A model generated the notes under the pieces. It worked only from the letters and a program-made list of their open reading frames with translations, ran no database searches and had not been told where the DNA came from. A stretch of 64,000 nucleotides of DNA from an uncultured Lachnospiraceae bacterium (GTDB lineage: Bacteria > Bacillota > Clostridia > Lachnospirales > Lachnospiraceae), in assembly GCA_902766825.1 (NCBI GenBank), contig CACXFB010000028.1:1-64000 (forward strand), written 5' to 3'. The number at the start of each line of letters is the position of its first letter. Position 1 is the first letter of the stretch. Position numbers and translations under genes: made by a program. Shown here one piece after another: positions 53,831 to 62,715 of the stretch.

Positions 53831-53860
53831 TTGATGAAAAGGTGAAAAGTATGGTATAAT
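53831..53860 (+). promoter_or_regulatory. Promoter of the PAS-EAL gene
   Basis: TTGATG, 18 nt, TATAAT with an extended TGG before the -10. It lies 44 nt before the GTG start. Confidence 0.65.
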
Positions 53861-53903
53861 TGTGAAAAATGTTTGCTAAAATATCGTGAATGGTGGTGGT
53901 AGT

Positions 53904-56399
53904 GTGAACGTTACTGATAGCAATTATGATGTGATATCCGATGATATAAAAAATTCTTTCGATAACATGCCTGGGGGCGTGCTGATAATTGCTGATATCA
54001 AAAGGAAACATATTGTTTATGCCAACAATTCAGCAGTGAGAATTTTTGAATGCGAAGACAACAGGGATTATTTTTTTGCTCAGGATGTATCTTTTATGAA
54101 TCATATTCATAAAGATGATGTCAGACTTGTAGCCAATGAGATTAAGAGACAGGTTGGTTCAAAGATGATTGGAACGTTTCATATCAACCATCGTATTGTT
54201 ACCGGCAAAGACCATGTAAGATATGTTGAGACATATGGAAATATAGTGGAAAATGAGAAGTATGAAAGACTTATATATGTGTTTGTGGCTGATTATCAGA
54301 CAAGACCGGTCTCATATGATATTGACAAGATAACAGGTCTTGAGGGGATGAGAGGATTTCTTGCGGATTCCACAAGACTGTTAAATGAGAATACCATGTT
54401 TGATAATCCGCTTAAGTATGTATTTCTTCATTTTAATATTATTAATTTCAAACTTTTAAATATAAAATACGGTATAGACGTAGGAGATGAGATTTTAGCC
54501 GAGATAGCCAATAAACTCAAAATGTGTTTTGAGGGTGACCTTATATCAAGATTTTCTGATGACCATTTTGTTGTGCTCACAAAAGCTGATGATATTGAGC
54601 ACAGGATAATAACTGCTCTTGACGGTTTTCACTCCATAAAAAAGGGAATGGGAGTTGAAGGTAAGGTCGGTATTTATCGTATTAACAACAATGAGGAAAT
54701 AAATCCTGCCGTTGCCTGTGATATGGCCAAGGTGGCTTGTGACAGCATAAGAAAGAGTTCTGACAGATTATTTGCATATTTTGTGCCTAATCTTACGGAT
54801 AAACTTGAGATATCTGAGTACGTAGTTGAACATATTGATGAGGCTGTTCAAAACGAATATATAAAAGTATACTACCAGCCGGTTGTAAGAACAATATCCG
54901 GCGCTGTATGTGGAATGGAAGCACTTGCAAGGTGGGATGATCCTAAGATGGGATTTTTGTCCCCGGCATTTTTTATAACAGCGCTTGAAGACAGCAGGAA
55001 GATATACAAGCTTGATATTTATATGGCGCAAGCTATATGCAAAAATTACAGAGAACGCGTTGATAATAATGAGGTTGTGGTTCCGGTTTCGTTTAATATT
55101 TCAAGAATGGATTTCTTTGCCTGTGACATATTCAGTGAAATTGAAAAGGTAGTTGAAAAATATCAGGTACCTCGCAACATGATTCATATTGAGATAACTG
55201 AGAGCATCTTTATGCATGATGCGATTGAGATTAATCATAAGATAGAAAAGTTTCATGACAAAGGCTATCAGGTGTGGATGGATGACTTCGGAAGCGGGTA
55301 TTCTTCACTTAATGTTCTAAAGGATTACCGGTTTGATGAGATTAAAATTGATATGGAGTTTCTTACATCATTTTCTGACAGATCAAAAAACATTATTACA
55401 TCCACAGTTGATATGGCTAAAAAGATAGGAATACAGACACTTGCTGAAGGTGTTGAGACAAAGGAACAGTTTGAATACCTTAAGAATATTGGATGCGAAA
55501 AGGTTCAGGGATACTATTTTGGTAAACCGGCTCCGTATGATGAGGCGATAAGACATTGTAAGGAGAAAGGACTTAAAATAGAGGGCGGAATGTGGCGCAA
55601 CTATTATGATACGGTTGGTCGTGTGGATTTCATGACGGATATGCCACTTGCTGTATTTGAGGATGATGGTAAAACATTTCATTTTCTTTTTGCAAATGAT
55701 GCCTATAAAGCTGTGCTTGAAAGCATAGGTAATCCAAGTCTTGAGGTGGCGGAGTACAATATTAATTCACCACTTAGTCCTATGGCTAATATATTCAGAG
55801 GCTTTGTTCAAAAGCCTATTAAATCAGGCAAGGAAGAAGTAATAACGTACCCGTCAAAGAATCAGTATGTAAGACTTGCAGTGCGTACTATTGCCCAGTG
55901 TAATGACCGTTATATTCACCTTGCAAGTATAACAAATGTTACAAGAAATGTTGACAAACAGTCACAGGAAAATCTTGACAAGATGATTCGCAATATTTAT
56001 CTTTTGTATGATGACATCAGACATGTGGATTTGGAAAATGATTGTTTAGTCAATGTCATAGATGGTGCACATGCAAAAATACTGTACGATGTAGAAGCTA
56101 CAAATATAGAATTCTGCAATAAAAGAATACATCCGGATGACAGGGATAAGTATATTGGTTTTACTGAGTACAAGGCACTTAAAGAAAGAATAATAAAAAG
56201 TAACGTTGGATATATTTCTGATTATTTCAGAACAATTGATAAGAGCGGAAAATATGTCTGGAAAGTGCATACACTGCTTATGTTGCCTAAGACACATGAG
56301 AGTCAGTTTATACACTGTATTAAGACGGCATCATTTTGTAATGAAGATGTAGCTGTAAGTCTTATGAAAAGATTAAATAAAGAAAGAGGCTATGACTAA
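53904..56399 (+). CDS. PAS-GGDEF(degenerate)-EAL c-di-GMP phosphodiesterase
   Basis: 831 residues from the GTG at 53904, which has GGTGGTGG before it; the GTG at 53886 has no RBS. PAS-like domain (about 8-130), a GGDEF-like domain whose signature is RFSDDHF, so it should not make c-di-GMP, and an EAL domain with GMEALARW (Glu near 339), ITESIFMH, DDFGSGYSSL, TLAEGVETKEQ and KVQGYYFGKPAP, all conserved, so it should hydrolyse c-di-GMP. Two more PAS-like segments (about 565-830) form a C-terminal tail. Cytoplasmic. The rubredoxin gene follows after 19 nt. Confidence 0.92.
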   Translation: MNVTDSNYDVISDDIKNSFDNMPGGVLIIADIKRKHIVYANNSAVRIFECEDNRDYFFAQDVSFMNHIHKDDVRLVANEIKRQVGSKMIGTFHINHRIVTGKDHVRYVETYGNIVENEKYERLIYVFVADYQTRPVSYDIDKITGLEGMRGFLADSTRLLNENTMFDNPLKYVFLHFNIINFKLLNIKYGIDVGDEILAEIANKLKMCFEGDLISRFSDDHFVVLTKADDIEHRIITALDGFHSIKKGMGVEGKVGIYRINNNEEINPAVACDMAKVACDSIRKSSDRLFAYFVPNLTDKLEISEYVVEHIDEAVQNEYIKVYYQPVVRTISGAVCGMEALARWDDPKMGFLSPAFFITALEDSRKIYKLDIYMAQAICKNYRERVDNNEVVVPVSFNISRMDFFACDIFSEIEKVVEKYQVPRNMIHIEITESIFMHDAIEINHKIEKFHDKGYQVWMDDFGSGYSSLNVLKDYRFDEIKIDMEFLTSFSDRSKNIITSTVDMAKKIGIQTLAEGVETKEQFEYLKNIGCEKVQGYYFGKPAPYDEAIRHCKEKGLKIEGGMWRNYYDTVGRVDFMTDMPLAVFEDDGKTFHFLFANDAYKAVLESIGNPSLEVAEYNINSPLSPMANIFRGFVQKPIKSGKEEVITYPSKNQYVRLAVRTIAQCNDRYIHLASITNVTRNVDKQSQENLDKMIRNIYLLYDDIRHVDLENDCLVNVIDGAHAKILYDVEATNIEFCNKRIHPDDRDKYIGFTEYKALKERIIKSNVGYISDYFRTIDKSGKYVWKVHTLLMLPKTHESQFIHCIKTASFCNEDVAVSLMKRLNKERGYD

Positions 56400-56418
56400 A
56401 TAGAAAGGACGTGGAATT

Positions 56419-57039
56419 ATGGACAAAAAAGCAATGTATAAGTTGTCGTACGGATTGTTTATTCTGACAACAAAGGTAGGAGACAAGGATAACGGATGTG
56501 TAATCAATACTGCGATTCAGGCAGCATCTGAACCAAATCAGATAAGTATAGCGGTTAACAAAGCCAATTATACTCATGACATGATATTTGAAAGCGGTGA
56601 GTTTAATGTTTCGGTTATAAGTAAGGATGCAAAGTTTGATCTGTTTAAGAGATTTGGATTCCAGACGGGAAGAGAAGTGGACAAGTTTGCAGACTATAGT
56701 AATATGACAAGGTCGGGTAACGGAATCTATTATATTACTGAAGGAACCAACGCATTTATCTCGGTTAAAGTTGAAAAAACAGTGGATCTGGGATCTCATA
56801 CAATGTTTATCGGTACAATTACGGATATGGTTGTACTTGCTGATACAGCTTCTGTGACGTATGAGTATTATCTTGAGAATATTAAGCCAAAGCCTGAGGC
56901 AGTTGGTACAACTTCCGACGGACAGACAATATGGCGTTGTATTATTTGTGGATATGAATATGTAGGAGAGGAATTACCGGAAGATTTCATTTGTCCTATA
57001 TGTAAACATCCGGCATCGGACTTTGAAAAAGTGAAGTAG
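56419..57039 (+). CDS. Flavin reductase-rubredoxin fusion (high-molecular-weight rubredoxin)
   Basis: 206 residues. A flavin-reductase-like FMN domain (1-150; LSYGLFILTTKVGDKDNGCVINTAIQ) followed by a rubredoxin domain with two CxxC pairs (WRCIICGYEYVG and FICPICKHPASDF). Such Hrb proteins of clostridia pass electrons from NADH systems to flavodiiron proteins that remove oxygen or nitric oxide. Cytoplasmic. RBS GAAAGGA. Terminator 8 nt after the stop. Confidence 0.93.
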   Translation: MDKKAMYKLSYGLFILTTKVGDKDNGCVINTAIQAASEPNQISIAVNKANYTHDMIFESGEFNVSVISKDAKFDLFKRFGFQTGREVDKFADYSNMTRSGNGIYYITEGTNAFISVKVEKTVDLGSHTMFIGTITDMVVLADTASVTYEYYLENIKPKPEAVGTTSDGQTIWRCIICGYEYVGEELPEDFICPICKHPASDFEKVK

Positions 57040-57046
57040 ATATGTG

Positions 57047-57075
57047 GGACCTTTCAGCGGAAAGGTCCTTTTTCT
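57047..57075 (+). terminator. Rho-independent terminator after the rubredoxin gene
   Basis: GGACCTTTC pairs perfectly with GAAAGGTCC over a 4-nt loop, followed by a T-rich run. Confidence 0.92.
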
Positions 57076-57155
57076 TTTTCTAATGCAATAGATATGGACA
57101 TTCGGTTTTATGTGGGGTATAGTTGTTGTATTATCAGAAAAAGGATGGAGAAATA

Positions 57156-58172
57156 ATGGATCTGTTATTAAATTTTTTATTGTTGTTAGTGGGTTTCGTG
57201 CTTTTAGTAAAAGGAGCGGATTTTTTTGTGGATGGAAGCTCGAGCGTAGCTAAGATATTAAGAATACCATCTGTTATAGTCGGTGTTACCGTTGTGTCTC
57301 TTGGAACATCGCTTCCTGAGCTTGCAGTCAGTACAACGGCTGCATTAAAAGGAGCTAATGAGATTGCTCTTAGTAACGTAATTGGTTCGAATATGTTCAA
57401 TTTCATGGTTGTGCTTGGTGTGACAGCGATTATATATAAGAAGGGAGTTCCTGTAAAAGAATCATTACTTAAGGTTGAATTCCCTCTTAATATTGTTGTC
57501 ACACTTGCGCTCATAATCATGTCTATGGATATCTTTATCAGAAGCGGGATTTTTAAGATAAGTAAGATTTTTAAGCCTGTAAACAAAGAAATACCTACAG
57601 GTACTATTTCAAGAATAGACGGAATAATGCTTCTTATTGTATTCATTGCGTTTATGGTATATACGGTAAGAGCAGCAATTAAAGCAAGAAATGAAGCAGC
57701 AGATAAAGAGGAAGAGGGCAAGAACAAGAGTGTAGTTGTTGCGATTGCTCTTATAGTAGTTGGAATTGTAATGATTAAATTCGGTGGTGATTTTGTCGTA
57801 AATGCAGCTCAAAAGATTGCAACTGCATTTGGAATGAGCCAGACACTTATCGGGCTTACCATAGTTGCCTGCGGAACATCACTTCCTGAACTTGTAACAA
57901 GCGTTGTTGCAGCTAAAAAAGGTGAATGTGACCTTGCAGTAGGTAATGCAGTTGGTTCAAACCTTTTCAATATGTTATTTATACTTGGAGTATCAACATC
58001 AATTCATGCAGTGGATGTATTTGCGGCATCTGTTGTAGATCTTTGCGTGCTTTTGTTCATGTGTATTGTGGGAACGATTTTCTGCAAGAGAAAGAACAGC
58101 ATCAATGCAGGAGAGGGAGCTATTATGACGGGAATGTACATTTTATATATTGTATATGCAATAATACGATAG
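57156..58172 (+). CDS. Calcium/sodium antiporter (CaCA family)
   Basis: 338 residues from ATG 57156 (GGAG 5 nt upstream). Ten or so TM segments with the two inverted alpha repeats: VSLGTSLPELAVSTTAALKG with SNVIGSNMFNF, and VACGTSLPELVTSVVAAKKG with GNAVGSNLFNM. It exchanges cytoplasmic Ca2+ for Na+ or H+ (YrbG-like). The gap to the ATPase gene is 11 nt. Confidence 0.95.
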   Translation: MDLLLNFLLLLVGFVLLVKGADFFVDGSSSVAKILRIPSVIVGVTVVSLGTSLPELAVSTTAALKGANEIALSNVIGSNMFNFMVVLGVTAIIYKKGVPVKESLLKVEFPLNIVVTLALIIMSMDIFIRSGIFKISKIFKPVNKEIPTGTISRIDGIMLLIVFIAFMVYTVRAAIKARNEAADKEEEGKNKSVVVAIALIVVGIVMIKFGGDFVVNAAQKIATAFGMSQTLIGLTIVACGTSLPELVTSVVAAKKGECDLAVGNAVGSNLFNMLFILGVSTSIHAVDVFAASVVDLCVLLFMCIVGTIFCKRKNSINAGEGAIMTGMYILYIVYAIIR

Positions 58173-58183
58173 GAGATTGAAAA

Positions 58184-59677
58184 ATGCCGGTTTTTGATTT
58201 TAAGAATTCACCAGTGGAAAAGAAAGAGGCTGTATGCACATATACAACCTTTGTATCACATGAAAACAGTGCCAGTGCCGATAAGCCTATTTTTGTTATT
58301 GAAAATAACAGGGACTGGAGACATCATTCAAACGGAATATTTACCAACTTTAATGCAAGAACATCATTTGAGTTTGAGACCGACGAAGGTACTGTCAGTG
58401 CAGATATATTAAAGATAGACGTAAGATTTGTTAACCTCTTAAAATGGCTTGGGGAAAATCGTATCAAGGTGCGTCTGTCGGGAAAGAATACACCTGAAGG
58501 TTATTGTGTATATAAGATAAGAGAGCTGGCGTTTGGCGGCGGAACAAAGCTGTCATCAGAGGACGGATTTTTGCAGTATATGATAGAGAGACTTCTTGCA
58601 AGTGAGCCGCCTGTAATTAAGGATACAGACGATGAGGATGACGATGATTTTGACGAGAGCGGCGATGATATGAAGATTACGAGTATTCAGAGTATCACCG
58701 ACTTTCTTGCGTGTGCAGGAAGAACACTGCCGGATAACATCTGTCTTTGGGCGAGAAGAAATCTTGCTGTGGCAAAGTCACATGAGGTTTCGCCTGAAGA
58801 AAGACGTCACGCTCAACGAGCACTCTCTATAATGTTAAATATTCAGTGGAAGAGCAATTTCTTTGAATCAATTGACCCTGTAAGGGCAAGACAGATTCTT
58901 GATGAAGAGCTTTATGGAATGGAGAGTGTAAAGCAGAGAATTATAGAGACGGTAATCCAGATTAACCGTACACATACACTTCCTGCATACGGACTTCTTA
59001 TTGCAGGACCTGCAGGAACAGGTAAATCACAGGTTGCTTATGCGGTAGCAAGAATACTTAAGCTTCCATGGACAACACTTGATATGAGCTCAATTAATGA
59101 TCCTGAGCAGCTTACGGGAAGTTCAAGAGTATATGCGAATGCTAAGCCGGGAATCATTATGGAGGCGTTTGAGGCATCAGGAGAGTCTAATCTCGTATTT
59201 ATCATAAATGAGCTTGATAAAGCAAATGCAGGCAAAGGAAACGGCAATCCTGCAGATGTATTGCTTACGTTGCTTGATAACCTCGGATTTACCGATAACT
59301 ACATGGAATGTATGATTCCGACTGTCGGAGTGTATCCGATTGCCACTGCAAATGATAAGAGCAAGATAAGTGCACCTCTTATGTCGAGATTTGCGGTAAT
59401 TGATATACCGGATTACACAAAAGAAGAGAAACAGATAATCTTTACTAAGTTTGCACTCCCTAAAATTCTTAAAAGAATGGGAATGAAAGAAGAAGAGTGT
59501 GTGGTTACGCCGGCAGGTGTTGCGAGCGTTGTTGAGCTGTATTCACATACTACAGGAATAAGAGATTTAGAGCAGGCAGCAGAGCATATTGCGGCAAATG
59601 CGCTTTATCAGATAGAAGTAGACCATGTGGATAAGGTGATCTTTGATGAGAACGGAGTAAGAAAATTGCTCGGTTAA
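58184..59677 (+). CDS. Lon-like AAA+ ATPase lacking a protease domain
   Basis: 497 residues. The first 140 residues are unassigned; an acidic linker (DDEDDDDFDESGDD) follows. The AAA+ core resembles Lon: DEELYGMESVKQRIIETV, Walker A GPAGTGKS (275-282), Walker B VFIINELDKA and ATANDKSKI. In Lon the Walker B is LLDEIDK; here Asp is Asn342, while Glu343 stays. The C-terminal end is the AAA lid (GIRDLEQAAEHIAANAL); the Ser-Lys protease domain is missing. It may act as an unfoldase or regulator. RBS AGGAGA. Between the antiporter (11 nt) and cinA (35 nt). Confidence 0.8.
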   Translation: MPVFDFKNSPVEKKEAVCTYTTFVSHENSASADKPIFVIENNRDWRHHSNGIFTNFNARTSFEFETDEGTVSADILKIDVRFVNLLKWLGENRIKVRLSGKNTPEGYCVYKIRELAFGGGTKLSSEDGFLQYMIERLLASEPPVIKDTDDEDDDDFDESGDDMKITSIQSITDFLACAGRTLPDNICLWARRNLAVAKSHEVSPEERRHAQRALSIMLNIQWKSNFFESIDPVRARQILDEELYGMESVKQRIIETVIQINRTHTLPAYGLLIAGPAGTGKSQVAYAVARILKLPWTTLDMSSINDPEQLTGSSRVYANAKPGIIMEAFEASGESNLVFIINELDKANAGKGNGNPADVLLTLLDNLGFTDNYMECMIPTVGVYPIATANDKSKISAPLMSRFAVIDIPDYTKEEKQIIFTKFALPKILKRMGMKEEECVVTPAGVASVVELYSHTTGIRDLEQAAEHIAANALYQIEVDHVDKVIFDENGVRKLLG

Positions 59678-59712
59678 TATAGGAAAATGCTTTTTTGAAC
59701 GGAGAAACTTAT

Positions 59713-60225
59713 ATGGAAAATGATTTCGGGACGGTTCATGCAAAATATAAGAAGATTGTCACAAAACTTATAGAAGAAAAAATGACTGTATCGACCATGG
59801 AAAGCATTACAGGAGGATTAATTGCCTCTATGATTACGGATAATGAAGGTTCTTCTGCCGTAATTAAAGGGGCATTTGTCACATACTGTAATGAAGCCAA
59901 GGTCAAACAGGGTGTAGATGAACGAATTATAGAGGAATATGGCGTGTATTCGCATGAAACGGCTAATGCAATGGCTAAGGCATGTATGGACGCATATGGG
60001 GCTGATATAGGAATCGGAGTGACCGGAACAGCAGGAAATATTGATCCAGATAACAATGACAGTGTACCAGGAGAGGTGTATTTTTGCGTTAAAATTCATT
60101 CAGATATACATGAAGGGTATATAAAATTACCTGTTTTGAGTGACAGATTATTATATAAGCTGGCAATTGCTGGCAAAATTGCGGAAACTTTGCTCGAAAA
60201 AATGAGCAAAAAATATAGAGACTAA
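59713..60225 (+). CDS. pncC: CinA-C family nicotinamide-nucleotide amidohydrolase
   Basis: 170 residues from ATG 59713 (GGAG 9 nt upstream; TTG 59695 precedes that site). Conserved STMESITGGLIASMIT, FVTYCNEAKV, SHETANAMAKA and IGVTGTAG. CinA-C proteins deamidate nicotinamide mononucleotide to nicotinate mononucleotide in NAD salvage. Stand-alone form, without the N-terminal MoCF-like domain. In a row with the Lon-like ATPase and peroxiredoxin. Confidence 0.9.
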   Translation: MENDFGTVHAKYKKIVTKLIEEKMTVSTMESITGGLIASMITDNEGSSAVIKGAFVTYCNEAKVKQGVDERIIEEYGVYSHETANAMAKACMDAYGADIGIGVTGTAGNIDPDNNDSVPGEVYFCVKIHSDIHEGYIKLPVLSDRLLYKLAIAGKIAETLLEKMSKKYRD

Positions 60226-60259
60226 AAAGTCTATAATGTAGCAAAAGGAGGAACAACGT

Positions 60260-60931
60260 ATGTGTGAAACAACAAACGTAATGCCGTTAATTGGGGATAA
60301 GGCGCCACAGTTTCGGTGCATGACAACGAAAGGTAAAATTAATTTCCCTGAAGACTATAAGGGAAGCTGGGTGGTATTCTTCTCACATCCGGCAGATTTT
60401 ACACCGGTATGTACAACTGAATTTATCGCGCTTGCAAAAAGGAATGAGGAATTTAATGAATTAAATACAAAGCTTTTAGGTCTTTCTATTGATTCATTGC
60501 ATTCACATCTGGCATGGGCCAAAAACATTGAAAGTATTGACTGGAAGGGTGAAGGAACTGTTGTGATTCCGTTCCCTATAGTCGCGGATATAAGTATGAG
60601 TGTAGCTAATAAATATGGGATGTTACAGACAGTTGCAAAGACTCAGACTGTAAGAGCTGTGTTTATAATCGATCCTGAGAGTATTATAAGAGCGATAATG
60701 TATTACCCTATGTCCACAGGAAGAAATATCGATGAGATTATAAGAGTGATACAGTCGCTTCAAAAGCATGATAAAGAGAATGTGTCGACTCCTGTTAACT
60801 GGGTACCGGGAGAAGATGTTGTCCTAGGCTCTCCGCTTACGCTTGAAGAAGCACAAAAAAGAGTTGATGACGGCAAGGAAGATATTATCCCATATGAGTG
60901 GTATCTTACCGCAAAGAGGGACAAAGAGTAG
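60260..60931 (+). CDS. 1-Cys peroxiredoxin (Prx6/AhpC-TSA family)
   Basis: 223 residues. The catalytic motif PADFTPVC has peroxidatic Cys51; the long C-terminal domain (VSTPVNWVPGEDVVLGSPLT) is of the Prx6 type. No second Cys is seen in the C-terminal part, so it is probably a 1-Cys enzyme that reduces peroxides with an outside thiol. Cys2 and Cys20 are extra. RBS AGGAGG. Probably part of oxidative defence along with the rubredoxin. Confidence 0.93.
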   Translation: MCETTNVMPLIGDKAPQFRCMTTKGKINFPEDYKGSWVVFFSHPADFTPVCTTEFIALAKRNEEFNELNTKLLGLSIDSLHSHLAWAKNIESIDWKGEGTVVIPFPIVADISMSVANKYGMLQTVAKTQTVRAVFIIDPESIIRAIMYYPMSTGRNIDEIIRVIQSLQKHDKENVSTPVNWVPGEDVVLGSPLTLEEAQKRVDDGKEDIIPYEWYLTAKRDKE

Positions 60932-61003
60932 ATAATAATCGATTAATGGCAATATGGATGTTTTACACGGAGAGAATAATTCGAAAGGAAGTGTAGAGAA
61001 CTT

Positions 61004-62461
61004 ATGGAGAAGGAATGGAGAAAAATTATAAATAAAGGTGTAGTATCATTGGCTGTGGGGGCGATGGCGTTAAGTGTGGTAGCATGTAGTAATAAGGATG
61101 CTAAAGATGAGGAAGAGGTAAGCAATAAGGGGAATGTAGTTCAGACTGAAGGAAACGGTGAAGAGTATATAGAAAATGAATGCTTGGATGAGTTTGAACT
61201 TTTGCAAATAGAGGAAGAGGATAGTGGTGTTACGTATCCTAATTGGATGTATTGGCAAAAAGAAAAAGATGTGGCGTTTGCGGTAGGAGATCTTGACGGG
61301 AATACATGTGGTATTTATGGCTATAAGGGGGCGGTTTCAAACCTTGTTGTTCCATCCAAAATTGGCGATAAAAATGTAATAGTTTTCAGAGGATTTGGTA
61401 AGTGTGATAATAATCAGCTTGAAAGTGTTGAAATAGAGGATGGGGAAGTTGATATTGTCAATATTTCTTTTAAAGATTGTAAGAAGCTTAAAAGTGTAAA
61501 ACTGCCTGATGGACTGACGAATATTTCATATGAAACATTTGAAGGATGCGAGAACCTTGAAGAAATAATTGTTCCAGATTCTATCGGGATGGTGGACGGC
61601 GATATACTATCAGGAACCAAATGGTATGAAAAACAATTGGATGGACCGTTATATTTGGGAAAGTGTTTGTTGGGGTACAAGGGAATTATTCCAATGAATT
61701 ATACTTTGAATGTTAAAGAAGGGACAAAGGTTATTTCAGCTGGTGCATTTGAAGGCAGTGGCCAAGAAAATTTAGTGAAAGTTGAATTTCCGGATAGCTT
61801 GGAACGAATTGATGTATGTGCTTTCGCTGGTTGTAAAAATATTGAATCAATAAAGCTTTCCGGAAATGTAACTGTTGAATCATTTGCTTTTGAAGGATGC
61901 GAAAAACTTGCGCAGATTGAAGCGGGTGATGATGTTAAATGTGTTGGCAGCCATATTTTTGAAAATACTAAATGGTTGAAAAATCAGCCTGACGGGATGG
62001 CGTGTATTGGAAAAACTGTTATATCTTTTAACGAATCAGATAATATGCAGGAAGGGTATGAGGTAGTTATAAAAGAGGGAACTAAATGTATAGCGGGAGT
62101 TGCTTTTATGGACTGTAAAAAGCTGGGAAGTGTTATAATGCCTGATGGTGTTACAGATATAGGCGACAGTGCTTTTTATGGATGTTCAAATCTAAAAAGT
62201 GTTCAATTGCCTGATACTTTAATCAGAATTGATGATTGTGCTTTTGAATGTTGTGAAGAGCTAAAGGAGATAACTATACCTTCATCAGTAGAGTATATAG
62301 GTGGTTTGGCTTTGGGCTACAGATTTGTTGATTGTGCTCCAAATGACTACGGCGGTATGTATGAGCCTGTTGATTTTGAGTTTGTAATACATGGACAGAA
62401 AGGTTCATTTTCTGAGAAATATGCAAAAGATAATGGATTTAAGTTTGTAGCGGAAGAATAA
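61004..62461 (+). CDS. Lipoprotein with BspA-like leucine-rich repeats
   Basis: 485 residues. A lipoprotein signal (VVSLAVGAMALSVVAC, Cys at about 26) followed by an acidic linker, then about ten BspA-type LRR_5 repeats of 23 residues (for example CKKLKSVKLPDGLTNISYETFEGC, split here across its ends, and CSNLKSVQLPDTLIRIDDCAF). The end has an FSEKYAKDNGFKF-like piece, usual for the last repeat. A surface protein, possibly for binding host or food glycoproteins. A terminator follows. No clean RBS; AAGGAAG lies 13 nt upstream. Confidence 0.9.
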   Translation: MEKEWRKIINKGVVSLAVGAMALSVVACSNKDAKDEEEVSNKGNVVQTEGNGEEYIENECLDEFELLQIEEEDSGVTYPNWMYWQKEKDVAFAVGDLDGNTCGIYGYKGAVSNLVVPSKIGDKNVIVFRGFGKCDNNQLESVEIEDGEVDIVNISFKDCKKLKSVKLPDGLTNISYETFEGCENLEEIIVPDSIGMVDGDILSGTKWYEKQLDGPLYLGKCLLGYKGIIPMNYTLNVKEGTKVISAGAFEGSGQENLVKVEFPDSLERIDVCAFAGCKNIESIKLSGNVTVESFAFEGCEKLAQIEAGDDVKCVGSHIFENTKWLKNQPDGMACIGKTVISFNESDNMQEGYEVVIKEGTKCIAGVAFMDCKKLGSVIMPDGVTDIGDSAFYGCSNLKSVQLPDTLIRIDDCAFECCEELKEITIPSSVEYIGGLALGYRFVDCAPNDYGGMYEPVDFEFVIHGQKGSFSEKYAKDNGFKFVAEE

Positions 62462-62479
62462 ATAGCGATAGATAAATAT

Positions 62480-62526
62480 ACCGCTCGCGAAGTCAGTTTA
62501 ATAATGACTTTGCGGGCGGTTTTTTT
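62480..62526 (+). terminator. Rho-independent terminator after the LRR lipoprotein
   Basis: ACCGCTCGC pairs with GCGGGCGGT (one G-T), and an inner AAGTCA/TGACTT extends the stem; it runs into seven T. Confidence 0.93.
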
Positions 62527-62715
62527 ATATAAACAATTTTGAAAAAAAGTGTTATGAATAATATACAAAAAGCAAATGTAATAAAACGACATATTTCACA
62601 ATGGTTTAGGCATATAATGTATATAATGCACAAAAATAAAAAATATATTGAAATAAAGTTTGTAAATAATTATATTAAAAATGTAGTTTATTTGAAAGGA
62701 AGGTAAAAGGAAGTA

